This document shows positions 41,735-53,011 of a DNA stretch of 64,000 nucleotides, piece after piece. Under the pieces are notes generated by a model, which ran no database searches, was not told where the DNA came from, and saw only the letters and a program-made list of their open reading frames with translations. The stretch is from contig OX459101.1 in NCBI GenBank assembly GCA_949775045.1, positions 5,814,894-5,878,893 of the forward strand, written 5' to 3'. Within the stretch, counting starts at the first letter, position 1; each line of letters starts with the position of its first letter. This stretch comes from Metridium senile. Taxonomy: Eukaryota > Cnidaria > Anthozoa > Actiniaria > Metridiidae. The position numbers and the translations under genes were made by a program.

Positions 41735-42130
41735 CGGCTAGAGGTCGGTCCGTATAGTGAAAAACTGCCCTCGGTCTTGGAAAACGGACCTCGGCGGACC
41801 TCGGTCCGTACATCCAAGACCTCGGGCAGTTTTTCACTATACGGACCTCCCAGCCGGTAAATAACATATATTTATTAACCGAGCGCGAGGGCCGTACGGG
41901 AAGTTATGGACCGAGTTTTTTTCCACTGTTTTATGGCCAGAGCGCGTAGCGCGAGGGCCATAAAAAGTGGGGGGAAACGAGGTTCCATAACTTCCAGTAC
42001 GGCCCGAGCAAGCGAAGTTAATAAGATATTTATTATATAGCAATTTTAGGGGAAAAATTTATAATAAATAAGCTGCTCTCGCTTTTCCGGTCCGTACGGA
42101 AAATGTACGGCCCGCTTATTGACCAATGAG
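41735..42130. repeat. Palindromic repeat cluster (ggtccgta)
   Basis: 41735-41868 is a near-perfect inverted repeat (ttatttaccggctagaggt.. / ..cctcccagccggtaaataa) with a ggacctcgg centre. 41870-42130 contains further inverted pairs around gagcgcgagggccgta. The first segment recurs at 44328-44475. Confidence 0.75.
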
Positions 42131-42524
42131 ATCGTGCGTTATATCTTTGCTATATAATAATCCATATAATAAACGATAATACTGCCCAATGAATTATTTT
42201 TATATAGAACATATAACATGAACAAAAATTGTAAATTGATATTATATAAGGAATTCAAAAGTGATCAATACATATAAATGTCTATAAAAATACATATGAT
42301 TTTGTTGAAGTTCATTTCTAAGTTTCATACATTTACAAATAAATTTTGAAAAGCGATATTGAATTTTAAAATCTTTAGATGTCATTAATTTATTTACTAA
42401 ATCATTTCCATCAATGTTGTTATTGAACAAGATTTCATTTAAATTGTACAAAGTTTCACGAAGAGCACTTAAATAACATATGCATTTCAGATTCTATTTC
42501 ATTATTGGTACAATTAGAGTACAA

Positions 42525-42660
42525 ACATTAAAAGTGTGCAACATAAATACCACTAAATACTGCTAAAATTATGCTAATTCTATTGTTCTCTATTGTTTAA
42601 TCAACACTATTTAGTGGTAAATAGTGCAAAGTATTGCACACTTTTAGTGTTTGTACTCTA
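42525..42660. repeat. 136-bp hairpin MITE
   Basis: Ends tagagtacaaacattaaaag and cttttagtgtttgtactcta, continuing inward tgtgcaa/ttgcaca and taccactaaat/atttagtggta. Confidence 0.85.
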
Positions 42661-42859
42661 CAATATAAACAATAAATGAGTCTGGATAGAATATATGGAC
42701 TACTATATATCTGGCAGTTTCTATATAGGTAGTTTATAGTTACTTATAATTCTTAGTTTGGTTAACTGCCTTCTCTGATCGAAATTACGAATTATTTTTA
42801 GATGACTTTTTACTGATTTTCAATTCTTTGAATTAAAGAATATAAGACAGTTTTCCGTG

Positions 42860-43260
42860 TAATATACTCTGATCTAAACACGCGGGATGTTGGGAGAACA
42901 CGAGAGAAGCGTAGGGAAACCACGACGCGTAGCTTCTCATTGACAAGTAATTTTGAAGAACTTTTGGAATTGTTCAGAGTTATCTGTTTGAAGGACGTGC
43001 TTCAGCAAACCAACATTATTTCTCCGACAAACAGTGGAAAGATGTTACAAATCGTATACTGATTAGTTCATGGTGTTAGAGACAGTTCATGTACACTTTT
43101 GGCTTACGTTTTTCAATTGTCAGAAGATTGGGTCAACTGTTTTGCTCTGTTTCAAGACAACCACAGGATTTATCAAAGAATATTTTTTGCTACATTGTGT
43201 TTATTCAAGAAGATTACAAAATGGGTATGATTTAAAAGTGGTAATATAACTTTGTTATTG
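42860..43260. repeat. Interspersed repeat with unoccupied insertion site
   Basis: Inverse of the sequence flanking the 15.9-kb insertion (21440-21682 and 37547-37620). It preserves agcaaacc at 43004-43011, where the other copy carries the insert and its duplication. Confidence 0.65.
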
Positions 43261-43695
43261 TATCCCATTCAATTTCAAATGTCCGAAACTTATCTTCCAT
43301 CTTTGTGTAAAGGGTTCGTCAAAAAGCTAGAGATATAAATCGTCGACGAAAAGGAATGACGTGAGCGTGTAATATACTCTCATCAAACACGATGTTTTGG
43401 CCAATCAAAGCGCGCGTTATATCTAAATCATTTTATAACCGGTCGTATAAATGTTAATTTTTTGGAGTTGATAGTCTTGTAAATTAGTTTCTCCAGATCG
43501 AGTATCATCTATATTATAAGAATTAAAAAGTTGCAAAGTAATTTGAAGAATGGCAAGACTTACGTTGTTCGTGTAGGTAAATAGATTAGAAGAGATGAGA
43601 AATGAAGAGTTAAAAAGAGCCATAACAATTATTTATTAGAATCTATAATCAGATCCACATTATTTGAATCCAAGTTTTACTTTTCCGTTCCTTAG

Positions 43696-44101
43696 CACAT
43701 TGCTGCCAGCAACCATGTTTATTGGTTTCAAACACAACCAACATATTAACAGTACAGGCAGCAAATTTTACAACGCAACAGCCAGTTTCAGTAATATCTA
43801 ACCTCAGAAATGCTGTAGCACTTGACGTCCACATCAACCGCAAACTCGTCTTCTGGAGCGACGTGATAAATAAAAACATCAAGCGAGCTAATGTAGATGG
43901 CAGTAACATCGTGACCATTGTACAAGATAGGGCTGGTGTTATTGATGGGCTGGCTGTGGAATGGACTACAGGTCTTCTTTACTGGACAGATACAACTTTT
44001 GATAAAATCGAAGTTGCTCATCTGGACGGCTCCAGGAGAAAAGTATTAATTAAAGACAATTTAGATGAACCGCGAGGTATTGCAGTGGACCCTCAGGCAG
44101 G
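43696..44101 (+). CDS. Gene 2 exon 2: YWTD propeller, first half
   Basis: Acceptor gttccttag, donor GCAGG|gtgagt, 406 nt, phase 1 in, phase 2 out. It starts HCCQQPCLLVSNTTNI, then NLRNAVALDVHINRKLVFWSD, NIKRANVDG, GLAVEWTTGLLYWTDT, IEVAHLDGS, EPRGIAVDPQAG. The repeated VALD..LVFWSD / GLAVEW..LLYWTD / RGIAVDPQ blades are the LDL-receptor class B (YWTD) beta-propeller. It lies between two inverted interspersed repeats (38630-41868 and 44328-45200). Confidence 0.9.
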
Positions 44102-44327
44102 GTGAGTAATTTTATTAATCAAAAGAAAGGAATAGTTAGTCGCTTGTTCATTCATTCATTCCATTTGTCCATCAAGAATAAGAAAAAGAAGATCATTTCA
44201 TTAATTCATATGTCCATTCGTTCATCTGTTTATTGATACATTCATCCATGTTTCTACTCCATTGTATATGCCGTTTGTTCATTTGTTTACTCATTCTTTC
44301 AGTCCGTCAGTCTATTGTATATATAAA

Positions 44328-45200
44328 TGTTATTTACCGGCTGGGAGGTCCGTATAGGGAAAAACTGCCCGAGCTAGGTCTTGGATGTACGGACCGAGGT
44401 CCGCCGAGGTCCGTTTTCCAAGACCGAGGGCAGTTTTTCACTATACGGACCGACCGTTACCTGGTAAATAACTTATTTATTATTTTATTCTCTCTCTATT
44501 ATTAATGTTTTTGATATTTTACGACGCGCGTTGCTTTCAAATGGCTTCCCAGTAGTTTTACTGAAAAAGAGCGGGTTGTCAGAAACCTTCTTTCATTCAG
44601 CATGTGATGGCTGCCTCAACAAACTTACAGAAATTTTAATGCCAAAATATTAAAATTACTGGAGCTTTCTTCATCATTCCAAATCAAAGATCGTTTAAAG
44701 ACAAAAGGTTTTGTTTATATCTCAACATCAAAGAAAGTTAAGAAACAAAAATCAAGTTTTACAAAGGATTTTAGCTGACACGAACAAGTGAACCACGATG
44801 GATGTTGAAACGAGTTGTAATTCGTCGGTTTTGTGGACGTTTGCATCAAGAAAAAAGCCTACTGAAGCTTATTTTTCGATAAATAATAAGAAATAAGAAA
44901 TTTAGTCGAAGTCACTGTCAACTGATGAAGGAATTAATTTATCTGTGTCGTACTTTTTGAAGAAAATGAAAGTTGAAAGCACTAGGATCGCTGACATGAC
45001 TTTTGTTCGATAAATTACCATAATTAACAATTACCTATTAAAGAAGATTCTTCAAATTTTTCCAAAATTAATATCGCTGGGAAGAAATGGTGCCAACGAA
45101 CAAGATACCGTGGACCGGGCAGATCGTGAAAAACTTGACCGCGCGCTAGCCAATCGCAGCGCGCGATTACTAGGATGCCGGACCGAAAAAAAAAAAAATA
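44328..45200. repeat. Interspersed repeat, right copy (inverted relative to 38630-41868)
   Basis: Begins with the ggtccgtatag palindrome (44328-44475), then gacgcgcgttgctttcaaat, the unoccupied ggttgtcagaaacc site, and ends ggatgccggaccgaaaaaaa. Direct repeats gatatcttat flank the outer edges of the pair (38620-38629 and 45203-45212). Confidence 0.65.
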
Positions 45201-45235
45201 TGGATATCTTATTTTTTGCTATGTGTCTTGCATAG

Positions 45236-45624
45236 ACTATTGTTCTGGACCGACTGGGGTACAGCCAAAATAGAGTGCGCATACCTAAATGGAGAAAACC
45301 GCCATGCAGTCGTAACGTCGTCTCTTGGTTGGCCCAATGATATTACTGTTGATCACTCCACACAAAAGATGTACTGGGTTGATGCAAAGACGAATAAGAT
45401 CGAGTATGCAGACTACACTGGAGTCAATCGTGGACAACTCCTTTCCCAAAGTGGAATTTACCCCTTTGGTGTTGATATATACAGTTCCTGGTTGTACTGG
45501 ACTGACTGGGCTACACATGGACTACATCAAATGAATAAGTCATCTGGCAGCTTGAATGGCAAAGCTCGAGTGTCTGGTAGGCCTATGGGTCTGGTGGTAA
45601 TGGACAGTTCAAAACAGCCTTCAT
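45236..45624 (+). CDS. Gene 2 exon 3: YWTD propeller, second half
   Basis: Acceptor tcttgcatag, donor TTCAT|gtaagt, 389 nt, phase 2 in, phase 1 out. It continues LLFWTDWGTAKIECAYLN, WPNDITVDHSTQKMYWVDA, IEYADYTG, YPFGVDIYSSWLYWTDWA, RPMGLVVM. Together with exon 2 it makes about six YWTD blades. The next exon supplies the EGF module that typically caps the propeller. Confidence 0.92.
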
Positions 45625-46607
45625 GTAAGTTACAGATAACAAATCTATTTATTATGAAAATTACAGATATGTATAGATTGCAAACTCATTCAAATCTAGG
45701 AAATAATTAAAAGTGCAAACATAATACACGTGAAAATTTAGTACTGCTATATAGAGGATATTACATGGGCGCGCAGATATCATTGAACACGAGAAGATAA
45801 AATCCGTACCTCCAAGCGCCCATGTAATGTTCTGTTTATTATATAAACTCATGACAAATGAAATTGCAAAAGTTTTATCATGATATGCATCAAAAATAAC
45901 ATGATTGCACGGAGTATCCATGGTAACGTGTTATTTCACATGTGAAATGAGATCACCTGATATTTCACTGAAGTTTATATAATAATTAGTGTTATTGCAT
46001 GGTTAGTACTTCTGTTGTATTTTAACTATTGCTAGCGCTCAAGCATGTTAATTTTAACTTAAAAGTTCTGGGTTAAATTTATAAATAAATACATTATGGA
46101 TGAAATACAATCCCTACTTTTACTCGGTAACTCCGAGGAAACAAGTCGAAGTTCCATTGAAAAATGTTTTGGCCGAGAAAGAATGAGGACATGAGTGACG
46201 GACGAGTGGGAAGTGAGGCGAGAGGGGATTGTATCCTTCCTCAACACAGTGGTGAAAAGACATTCGTACGGGCTATATAAAAAAACTAGACGACCTTCAT
46301 CACTTTTTTTCTCAAAATGTTAACAAACAATACAAAAGTGTAAATCCATGCCGGATAGCTTCATAATATAACAAAGGCAGTGTACATGGATATCTAAGTT
46401 AAAAAAGATGAGGGAATTTCTTAACAATCGACTTCAAACACTGTAGTTCGAAATTCCTAATCAGTCATAATGGTAAAATTAACGCTGTGAGAATTTTGCC
46501 ACGCATGCGTATTCGTCTGACCGTTGTATTTTCTTCCTCTCATACAAAACTCCACTTGAACTTTTAGAATAAATTCTTACCGCCATTTGATATCTATTTG
46601 TTCATAG
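45625..46607. other. Gene 2 intron, diverged repeat remnants
   Basis: About 980 bp. 45770-45960 contains gcgcgcagatatcattgaac and tatccatggtaacgtgtta, which have the look of decayed interspersed repeats, and cattacatgg..ccatgtaatg is a short inverted pair. No exon is seen. Confidence 0.45.
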
Positions 46608-46718
46608 TTTCCAATGGATGTCAAACAAACAACGGGGGATGTAGTTTTCTATGTCTGCTGAAACCAAATGGGTGCTCGTGTGAATTGTCAAATGGAAGGG
46701 AAAACATAACATGTCCAG
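46608..46718 (+). CDS. Gene 2 exon 4: EGF-like domain
   Basis: Acceptor gttcatag, donor CCAG|gtagaa, 111 nt, phase 1 both ends. It reads SNGCQTNNGGCSFLCLL, KPNGCSCELSNG, ITCPG. The C-x(3-4)-NNGGCS-x-LC-x(n)-C-x-C pattern is the LRP-type EGF that follows a YWTD propeller. Confidence 0.92.
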
Positions 46719-47904
46719 GTAGAAAATTTGTAATTTAGACGTAGAATCCATTTTAACGACCTTTTTGGTTACTTAAAAATGGCAGATCGATTTATCTAAA
46801 GCGTTAAGTTCCTTTTGTTCATGTTTAAAGGTTATGAACCACCTTCGCGGGGTGCTCTCACATGCTCTCAGTTAAAACTCTGTTTAGCGCGTCATTTTAC
46901 AATAATAATAGTGAATCGTGAATAAAGATGATTATTCGTAAAATGCTCTACGAAAAAACCTCGCTTTTAATGTGAATTGTTTAAAAACGTATAAGTCAAA
47001 ATTAAACGTTTTTACTGCCTTGCAGTCATTTTTCGTTATGTGAATAGAATTCGAAACACACTTGTTTTCAAAACCATGTATTTTCATAAGATGTTTAGTT
47101 TTTGAGTTACTCAAAAATATCAATGAATCATTTTATCCAAAAAGAAAGACCATGTTTTAAAGACAAGTATGTGCTGATTGACATAATGCAAAAATGACGA
47201 GTTTGTACTTGGAGCATATTGGTTACATTTACTCTTTTTCATATTAAAACAAACATACAAAGTCTTATTCTCTGTTAAATATTAAGCTTTAAAATCATAT
47301 ATATACTTATTTCAAAATACTTTTTCGCAGCTTTAAGCATCAAGCAATAAGCATCAAGCCAAGACCGAAATGAATGTCAGTTTTGTGCTTGTAAATCATG
47401 GTGTTTGTTTTCGAACAAATTCATCGGAAAACATAGCTCTATGATTTTGAACATTTGATCTTTCCAAGTAGAAACGCGCTTTTAAAAACAATTAAACATC
47501 CAGAGAAGCCTGTCACAGCATAATATGATTATATATATATACTCGGACGACTTACTGACCAGCGACAAAATAATATATATCATTCATAGACTTATAGTGG
47601 CTCTACTGTCCGCTAGCTCGATTTGATGAATGAGAGTCTTCTGAAAGTCTTCTAGCCCATATTGTATCTTGACATGAGAATAGTTGCACAATCTCTCTTG
47701 TAAAAGTGATCAAGCCGATTGAGCTAGTTGTAGCCATGGCTACTTTCTTTTACCTTTCTGCAACTATTTCGAGAAACGATCGAAAAACAACTATTTTGTG
47801 GCCTTATTTCTGCCTGTTTGTATTGGCGCTTTGAAGCGTGAAAGTATAGTTGACCAAACACATGTTTTCCAATGTCGAACTAATAACAAAATGTGAATAT
47901 TTTT

Positions 47905-47905
47905 C

Positions 47906-47938
<33 letters not shown>

Positions 47939-48237
47939 ACTTGACCCAGTTTCTGACGGGGACGTTCCGCTGGTACCTCTAAACCCTGACCCTATTTAAG
48001 ACAGCAGAATCCTAAAAATATGCACCCTATTTCAAGACAAATATTATTGGTAAAAAGTAGACCCTATCCAAGACTCAAGGGGGAAATTGTATACCCTAGG
48101 TAAGGCAATTTAAGACAAATTAGGCTAAATTGTATACCCTATTCAAGACTCCAAGGCAAAAAACCATACCCTATTTGGCGGAACGTCCCCGTATAGTAAA
48201 TATAAGGGAGTACCCCCCCCCCCCCCCCCCCCCCGGG
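47905..48237. repeat. MITE tipped by long G and C homopolymers
   Basis: Left tip cccggg plus about 35 G; right tip about 20 C plus ccggg. Inside are inverted tacc..gggacgttccgc and gcggaacgtccccgta, with repeated ccctatttcaagac units. The homopolymer tips are terminal inverted repeats in their own right. Confidence 0.8.
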
Positions 48238-48549
48238 ATATTTTTACGCGCTTGTTATTGTATTACAATCAATTCTGATGAAAACATGTCTGATTTCAAT
48301 ACATTAGCAGCATAAAATCAGCATTCATTTCGGATTGATGCTTGTTGCTTAAAGTGCATATGAAGCGAACGCAATGTCCACTCAATAACCATAGTTAAAT
48401 ATCTTATTTATACATCTACAAAATTTGAAATTGTTCAAAACAATTTTTCCCCGAATTTTTTGGACTCAAAATTTGCTTATTTTCACTAAAATGTGGTCTG
48501 GGGACTAGGACGTCACGTTAGTTGCAAAGTCTTTCTTCACTAAAGCGGA

Positions 48550-49199
48550 GGTCAAACGGCTATGATAGTTGATGATAGTTGAAGGCGGTAGGTACCGCGG
48601 TACCGAGTGGTAGGGGTGATCAGTGTACCTTTTAGGATTAAAATATTTCCTGTGCGTACCTTTTAGGGTCCATTTAGAGTTTTGGCGCAAAAAACAGTTG
48701 TAAGGGTTGTTTTTACTCTGCTTTATTTGTATCTGTGCGTACCTTTTAGGGGTCATTTTCAAAATCTCCGCCGATCACCCCTACCACTTGGACAAAGGGA
48801 GTACCCCCCCCCCCCCCCCCCCCCCCGGGCGTCTCAACTATCACTATCCTGTACGCGCGGTCAAACGGCAAAAACTATCATCGACTATCATGTGAAATTT
48901 GAGCATGTTCAAACTCTATGATAGTCCATGATAGTCCACGATAGTGCATGATAGTTGGTGGTCAAAAGCACATGATAGTTTGAACTATCATCAATTCAAC
49001 TATCATGAACTATCATTGCCGTTTAGCCGAGGCTTAAATTCACATGATAGTCGATGATAGTTGATGATAGTTCAAACTATCATGGGCGTTTGACCACCAA
49101 CTATGATGCACTATCATGGACTAAAGGATAGTTGATCAGTGATAGTTGATGATAGTTGAAACGCCTTCAACTTTCATCAACTATCATAGCCGTTTGACC
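48550..49199. mobile_element. gatagt-repeat inverted element with nested G/C-tipped insertion
   Basis: Ends ggtcaaacggctatgatagt / actatcatagccgtttgacc. The interior, especially 48860-49195, is built of (c)atgatagt and actatcat units in both orientations. A second homopolymer-tipped element (about 48587-48830, ggtaccgcgg.. to a 22-C run) interrupts the left arm. Confidence 0.75.
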
Positions 49200-49749
49200 A
49201 GAGACTTATTCAGTAAATACTATGAACACCTAAGCATTAAAGAAAATTTCTAATAGTTAAAAGATAGGACAACTCTGTCTATCTTTATTGTAAAATGACG
49301 TGCTAAACAACCTCGCGAAGGTGGACCGTAACCTTAACATGTTTTTGTTTATTGAATTAACACTTGTTCGTAAGGCATTTATTTCTCACTTATGCTGACA
49401 ATCCAATTTAAAAGATATTTCATAGCTGCAAGCTGTATGTATTTATTCATTCATCAATCCTTTGTAATATATATTATCTATTCATAATTCATTCACTCAT
49501 TCATTCAATCTATTCATTCATTCAATCAATAATACTCAGTAAGTCAATTCATTCGTTAATCAATAATGATGGTGAAAGATGTAGGTAATAGGTGATGATG
49601 GATAATAATGGTTATGTTCGTATGGCGATGCAACTGCTGATCAACCAAACGCGAAAGGAGAGGGCCCTGGGAACGAGCTTGAATTGCAGATGGAAATTAT
49701 AATTTGTTAGTTGATGCGGATTTTTGTCATTTTTGCCACCTTTGAACAG

Positions 49750-49998
49750 ATTCAGAGCCTCCAGTCTTCACCTCCTGTCCTGGAAACATGGTCAAATACA
49801 CTGTTAAAGACAAAACAGCTCTTATTACCTGGTCAACACCGAATGCTACGGACAATTCTGTTATGCCTCCGAATGTTACACTGTCTTTAGGTCCCAGTCC
49901 ACCAGTACGATTGGTCGAGGGAGTTCATAACGTGACTTATACAGCCACAGACCAAGCCAGGAATAAAGCAGTCTGTAGCTTTACTATAACAGTGAAAG
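49750..49998 (+). CDS. Gene 2 exon 5: HYR domain, copy 1
   Basis: Acceptor ctttgaacag, donor AAAG|gtattt, 249 nt, phase 1. It reads DSEPPVFTSCPGNMVKYTV, ITWSTPNATDNSVMPPNV, VRLVEGVHNVTYTATDQA, VCSFTITV. It is a full HYR domain, nearly identical to the next two exons; it has V where copies 2 and 3 have G after TDNS. Confidence 0.92.
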
Positions 49999-50810
49999 GT
50001 ATTTATTCAGAAAAAAAAAAGAATAGCAAAACAGAGAGACCGGACGAACCCTGGTACGTGGGTTTGAGTTATTGATTTTGTGATTTATTGGCGCATCGAA
50101 CAGAAATTATATCCATAACCGATGATCTATGAAAAACCTCAAAATTGAGTTTTTTCAATGTGAGTTGTTTTGAAAAGTATAAGTCAAAAGGTTCTCACTG
50201 CCTTGCCGTCATTTCTGCGTTTTGTCATTCAGCACATACTTGTCTTCAAAACCATTTCTTCTCTTTTTTTGGTAAGATTCTTAGTGTTTGAGTTAATCTG
50301 TTGTAATATATATTATCTATTCATAATTAATTTATTCATTCAATCTATTCATTCATTATATTCAATCAATAATACTCAGTAAGTCAATTCATAAGTTTAT
50401 CAATAATGCATGATGGTGATCAAACTGGTAATGGAGTTAATCTGTTGTAATATATATTATCTATTCATAATTCATTTATTCATTCAATCTATCCATTCAT
50501 TCAATCAATAATACTCAGTAAGTCAATTCATAAGTTTATCAATAATGATGGTGATCGAAGGAGGTAATGGCGATAATGATGGCGGAGATGATATCGACTG
50601 TGGCGATGATGATGATATGATGATAATTTTAATGATGATGATGGTAGTGGTGATGCCGGATAATAATGGCTATGCTCGTGTGGCGATACAACTGCTGATC
50701 AACCAAAAGCGAAGGGAGAGGGCCCTGGGAACGAGGTTGAACTGCTGATGAAAATGATCATGTGTTAGTACTTGATGGGGATTTATGTCATTTTTGCCAC
50801 CTTTGAACAG

Positions 50811-51059
50811 ATTCAGAACCTCCGGTCTTCACTTCCTGTCCTGGAAACATGGTCAAATACACTGTTAAAGACAAAACAGCTCTTATTACCTGGTCAACAC
50901 CGAATGCTACGGACAATTCTGGTATGTCCCCGAATGTTACACTGTCTTTAGGTCCCAGTCCTCCAGTACGATTGGTCGAGGGAGTTCATAACGTGACTTA
51001 TACAGCTACAGACCAAGCCAGGAATAAAGCAGTCTGTAGCTTTACTATAACAGTTAAAG
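50811..51059 (+). CDS. Gene 2 exon 6: HYR domain, copy 2
   Basis: Acceptor ctttgaacag, donor AAAG|gtattt, 249 nt, phase 1. It differs from copy 1 by a few residues (TDNSGMSPNV). The duplication includes about 190 bp of upstream intron (cgtgtggcgatacaactgctg..) and part of the downstream intron. Confidence 0.92.
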
Positions 51060-51387
51060 GTATTTATTCAGAAAAAAAAAAGAATAGCAAAACAGAGAGA
51101 CGCATCGAACAGAAATTATATCCGTAACCGATGATCTATGAAAAATCTAAAAATTGAGCTTTTTCAATGTGAGTTGTTTTGAAAAAAAATTCAGAAAAAA
51201 AAAAAGAATAGCAAAACAGAGACCGGACGAACCCTGGTACGTGTTAATAACGGCTATGTTCGTGTGGCGATACAACTGCTGATCAACCAAAAGCGAAGGA
51301 TCGAGAGGGCTCTGAGAACTAGGTTGAACTGCTGATGAAAATGATAATGTGTTAGGGATTTATGTCATTTTTGCCACCTTTGAACAG

Positions 51388-51636
51388 ATTCAGAACCACC
51401 AGTCTTCACCCCCTGTCCTGGAAATATGGTCAAATACGCTGGTAAAAACAAAACAGCTCTTATTAACTGGTCAACACCGAATGCTACGGACAATTCTGGT
51501 ATGCCTCCGAATGTTATACTGTCTTTAGGTCCCAGTCCACCAGTACGATTGGTCGAGGGAGTTCATAACGTGACTTATACAGCCACAGACCAAGCCAGGA
51601 ATAAAGCAGTCTGTAGCTTTACAATAACAGTGAAAG
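51388..51636 (+). CDS. Gene 2 exon 7: HYR domain, copy 3
   Basis: Acceptor ctttgaacag, donor AAAG|gttttt, 249 nt, phase 1. Changes relative to copies 1 and 2 include KYAGKNKTALINWS and NVILSL. Its upstream intron is a shortened copy of the duplicated block. Confidence 0.92.
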
Positions 51637-51888
51637 GTTTTTATTATTTTTATATATATATAGATGCATTTTAACGTGCGCTTTTATTGGTTGAAAACGT
51701 TTGAGTTATGGTTGAGATGAAGCTTATATTACAATGATAAATATGGGAATCAAAAACTTGTACCTCGTTTTGGGAATGCCATTACCAACGCTGTACATTG
51801 GAAGTGCTTTTGCAGCTATTTAAAATAAAATCTTCAAAAATCAACTCTTGTTCAAATCGCATTTTTATAAATTCCCCGGCGGAACATA

Positions 51889-51967
51889 CCTTTTTAAAAT
51901 TACCTTTTTAAAATTACCTTTTTAAAATTACCTTTTTAAAATTACCTTTTTAAAATTACCTTTTTAC
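51889..51967. repeat. 15-bp tandem repeat (tttttaaaattacc)
   Basis: Five to six units of cctttttaaaattac in the intron after the third HYR exon. Confidence 0.85.
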
Positions 51968-52307
51968 TATTAAAATAGTACTGGAGGAAAACTATCGAGA
52001 AATGCATATCATCCAAGCGAAATTAACTTGAAAAAGTAGATTTCGCAAAGCAACGCTCACATAGCTGCTTATTTGATTTGATTAGTCCGCCATAGTGAAT
52101 TTCTACGGAATAGATGTTGACCGCTGACCATTAAAGGTGTACGTGGGCGCCACGTTCATATTTCTGGCCATGAATACAGAGTGTATAATTATCTACAGCC
52201 ACCGGATCATATCGAAATATATTCAATTAACTATATTACATCAGTGACCATTGATAAAAGTAGATGGGTTTAGTATATAATACATATTTTACTGCCTATT
52301 ATTTCAG

Positions 52308-52466
52308 CTGCTTGTCCACCCGGCTACTTCTTAAAATCATCCAGCAAGACATGCGCAGTGTGTCCTGTGGATCACTATCAGAGTGAAGAAGGAAAAACAT
52401 CATGTATGGCTTGTCCATCCGGGACATCAACGTTAAGAGAAACAGGATCCAAAACTTGTGTAAAAG
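52308..52466 (+). CDS. Gene 2 exon 8: GCC2/GCC3 Cys-rich module
   Basis: Acceptor ttatttcag, donor AAAG|gtccag, 159 nt, phase 1. It reads ACPPGYFLKSSSKTCAVC, PVDHYQSEEGKTSC, ACPSGTSTLRETGSKTC. It matches gene 1 exon 9342-9500 at all but about seven residues and also at the splice acceptor, much closer than the rest of the two proteins. Confidence 0.92.
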
Positions 52467-52504
52467 GTCCAGCACTTGTTCATTCGTATATGTTCAGTAT
52501 ACAC

Positions 52505-52822
52505 TTGTTGCTGCCGCGGGTTTCCTGTGGTATTTTTTGATCATGCGTGGTCTCGACCTCTTCACAGCGGCCATGAGGCCACGAGTTTTTTACTGTTACG
52601 ACACAGCGGCTCAACGCTTACAAATGCCTTTATTAGACCTTCGACATTTATCTTACATGCAAGCCAGTTTTTGAATTCGATGATCATGAAATACACCACG
52701 TAATTCATTAAAATTGTCCACAATCATTAGGTAAAAAAACTTGTGGCCTCATGGCCGCTGTGAAGAGGTCGAGACCACGCATGATCAAAAAATACCACAG
52801 GAAACCCGCGGCAGCAACAACA
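52505..52822. repeat. Inverted-repeat element (caggaaaccc type)
   Basis: Left arm gttgctgccgcgggtttcct, then tgtggtattttttgatcatg, ctcttcacagcggccatgag. The right arm is the inverse, ending gcggcagcaac. Arms are about 85 bp. Confidence 0.8.
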
Positions 52823-53011
52823 CTTATTTCCAAAAAAGTTGAATGGTAAACGGTGATTGCAAGGTGAGACTGAATTAAAGCAGCTGTGCAGGGTCTTTGA
52901 TCAGATTGCCTGATTATTCGGTATGCCTTCTTTGTAACAGAAACCGAATTTAGTACACAACGCAAGCCCCATATTCCGAGAAGAAGATTTTATAGTATAA
53001 GTACTCTGCAG

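Larger units (their letters stand above)
38630..41868. repeat. Interspersed repeat, left copy, interrupted by 39743-41617
   Basis: Starts ttttttcggtccggtatcct and runs through aatttctgtaagtttg, then (after the inserted element) gacaacccgctctttttcag and the palindromic ggtccgtatagtgaaaaactg segment. The same sequence lies inverted at 44328-45200 without the insert. Arms of over 1 kb in inverted orientation therefore flank gene 2 exon 2. Function unknown. Confidence 0.65.
46829..49333. mobile_element. Long relative of the TTAA MITE family, with nested insertions
   Basis: Left end aggttatgaaccaccttcgcg, then ctctcagttaaaactctg. Right end gcgaaggtggaccgtaacc followed by TTAA (49334-49337). TTAA also lies at 46825-46828, one base off. 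The interior contains the G/C-tipped MITE 47905-48237 and the gatagt element 48550-49199. Confidence 0.6.
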
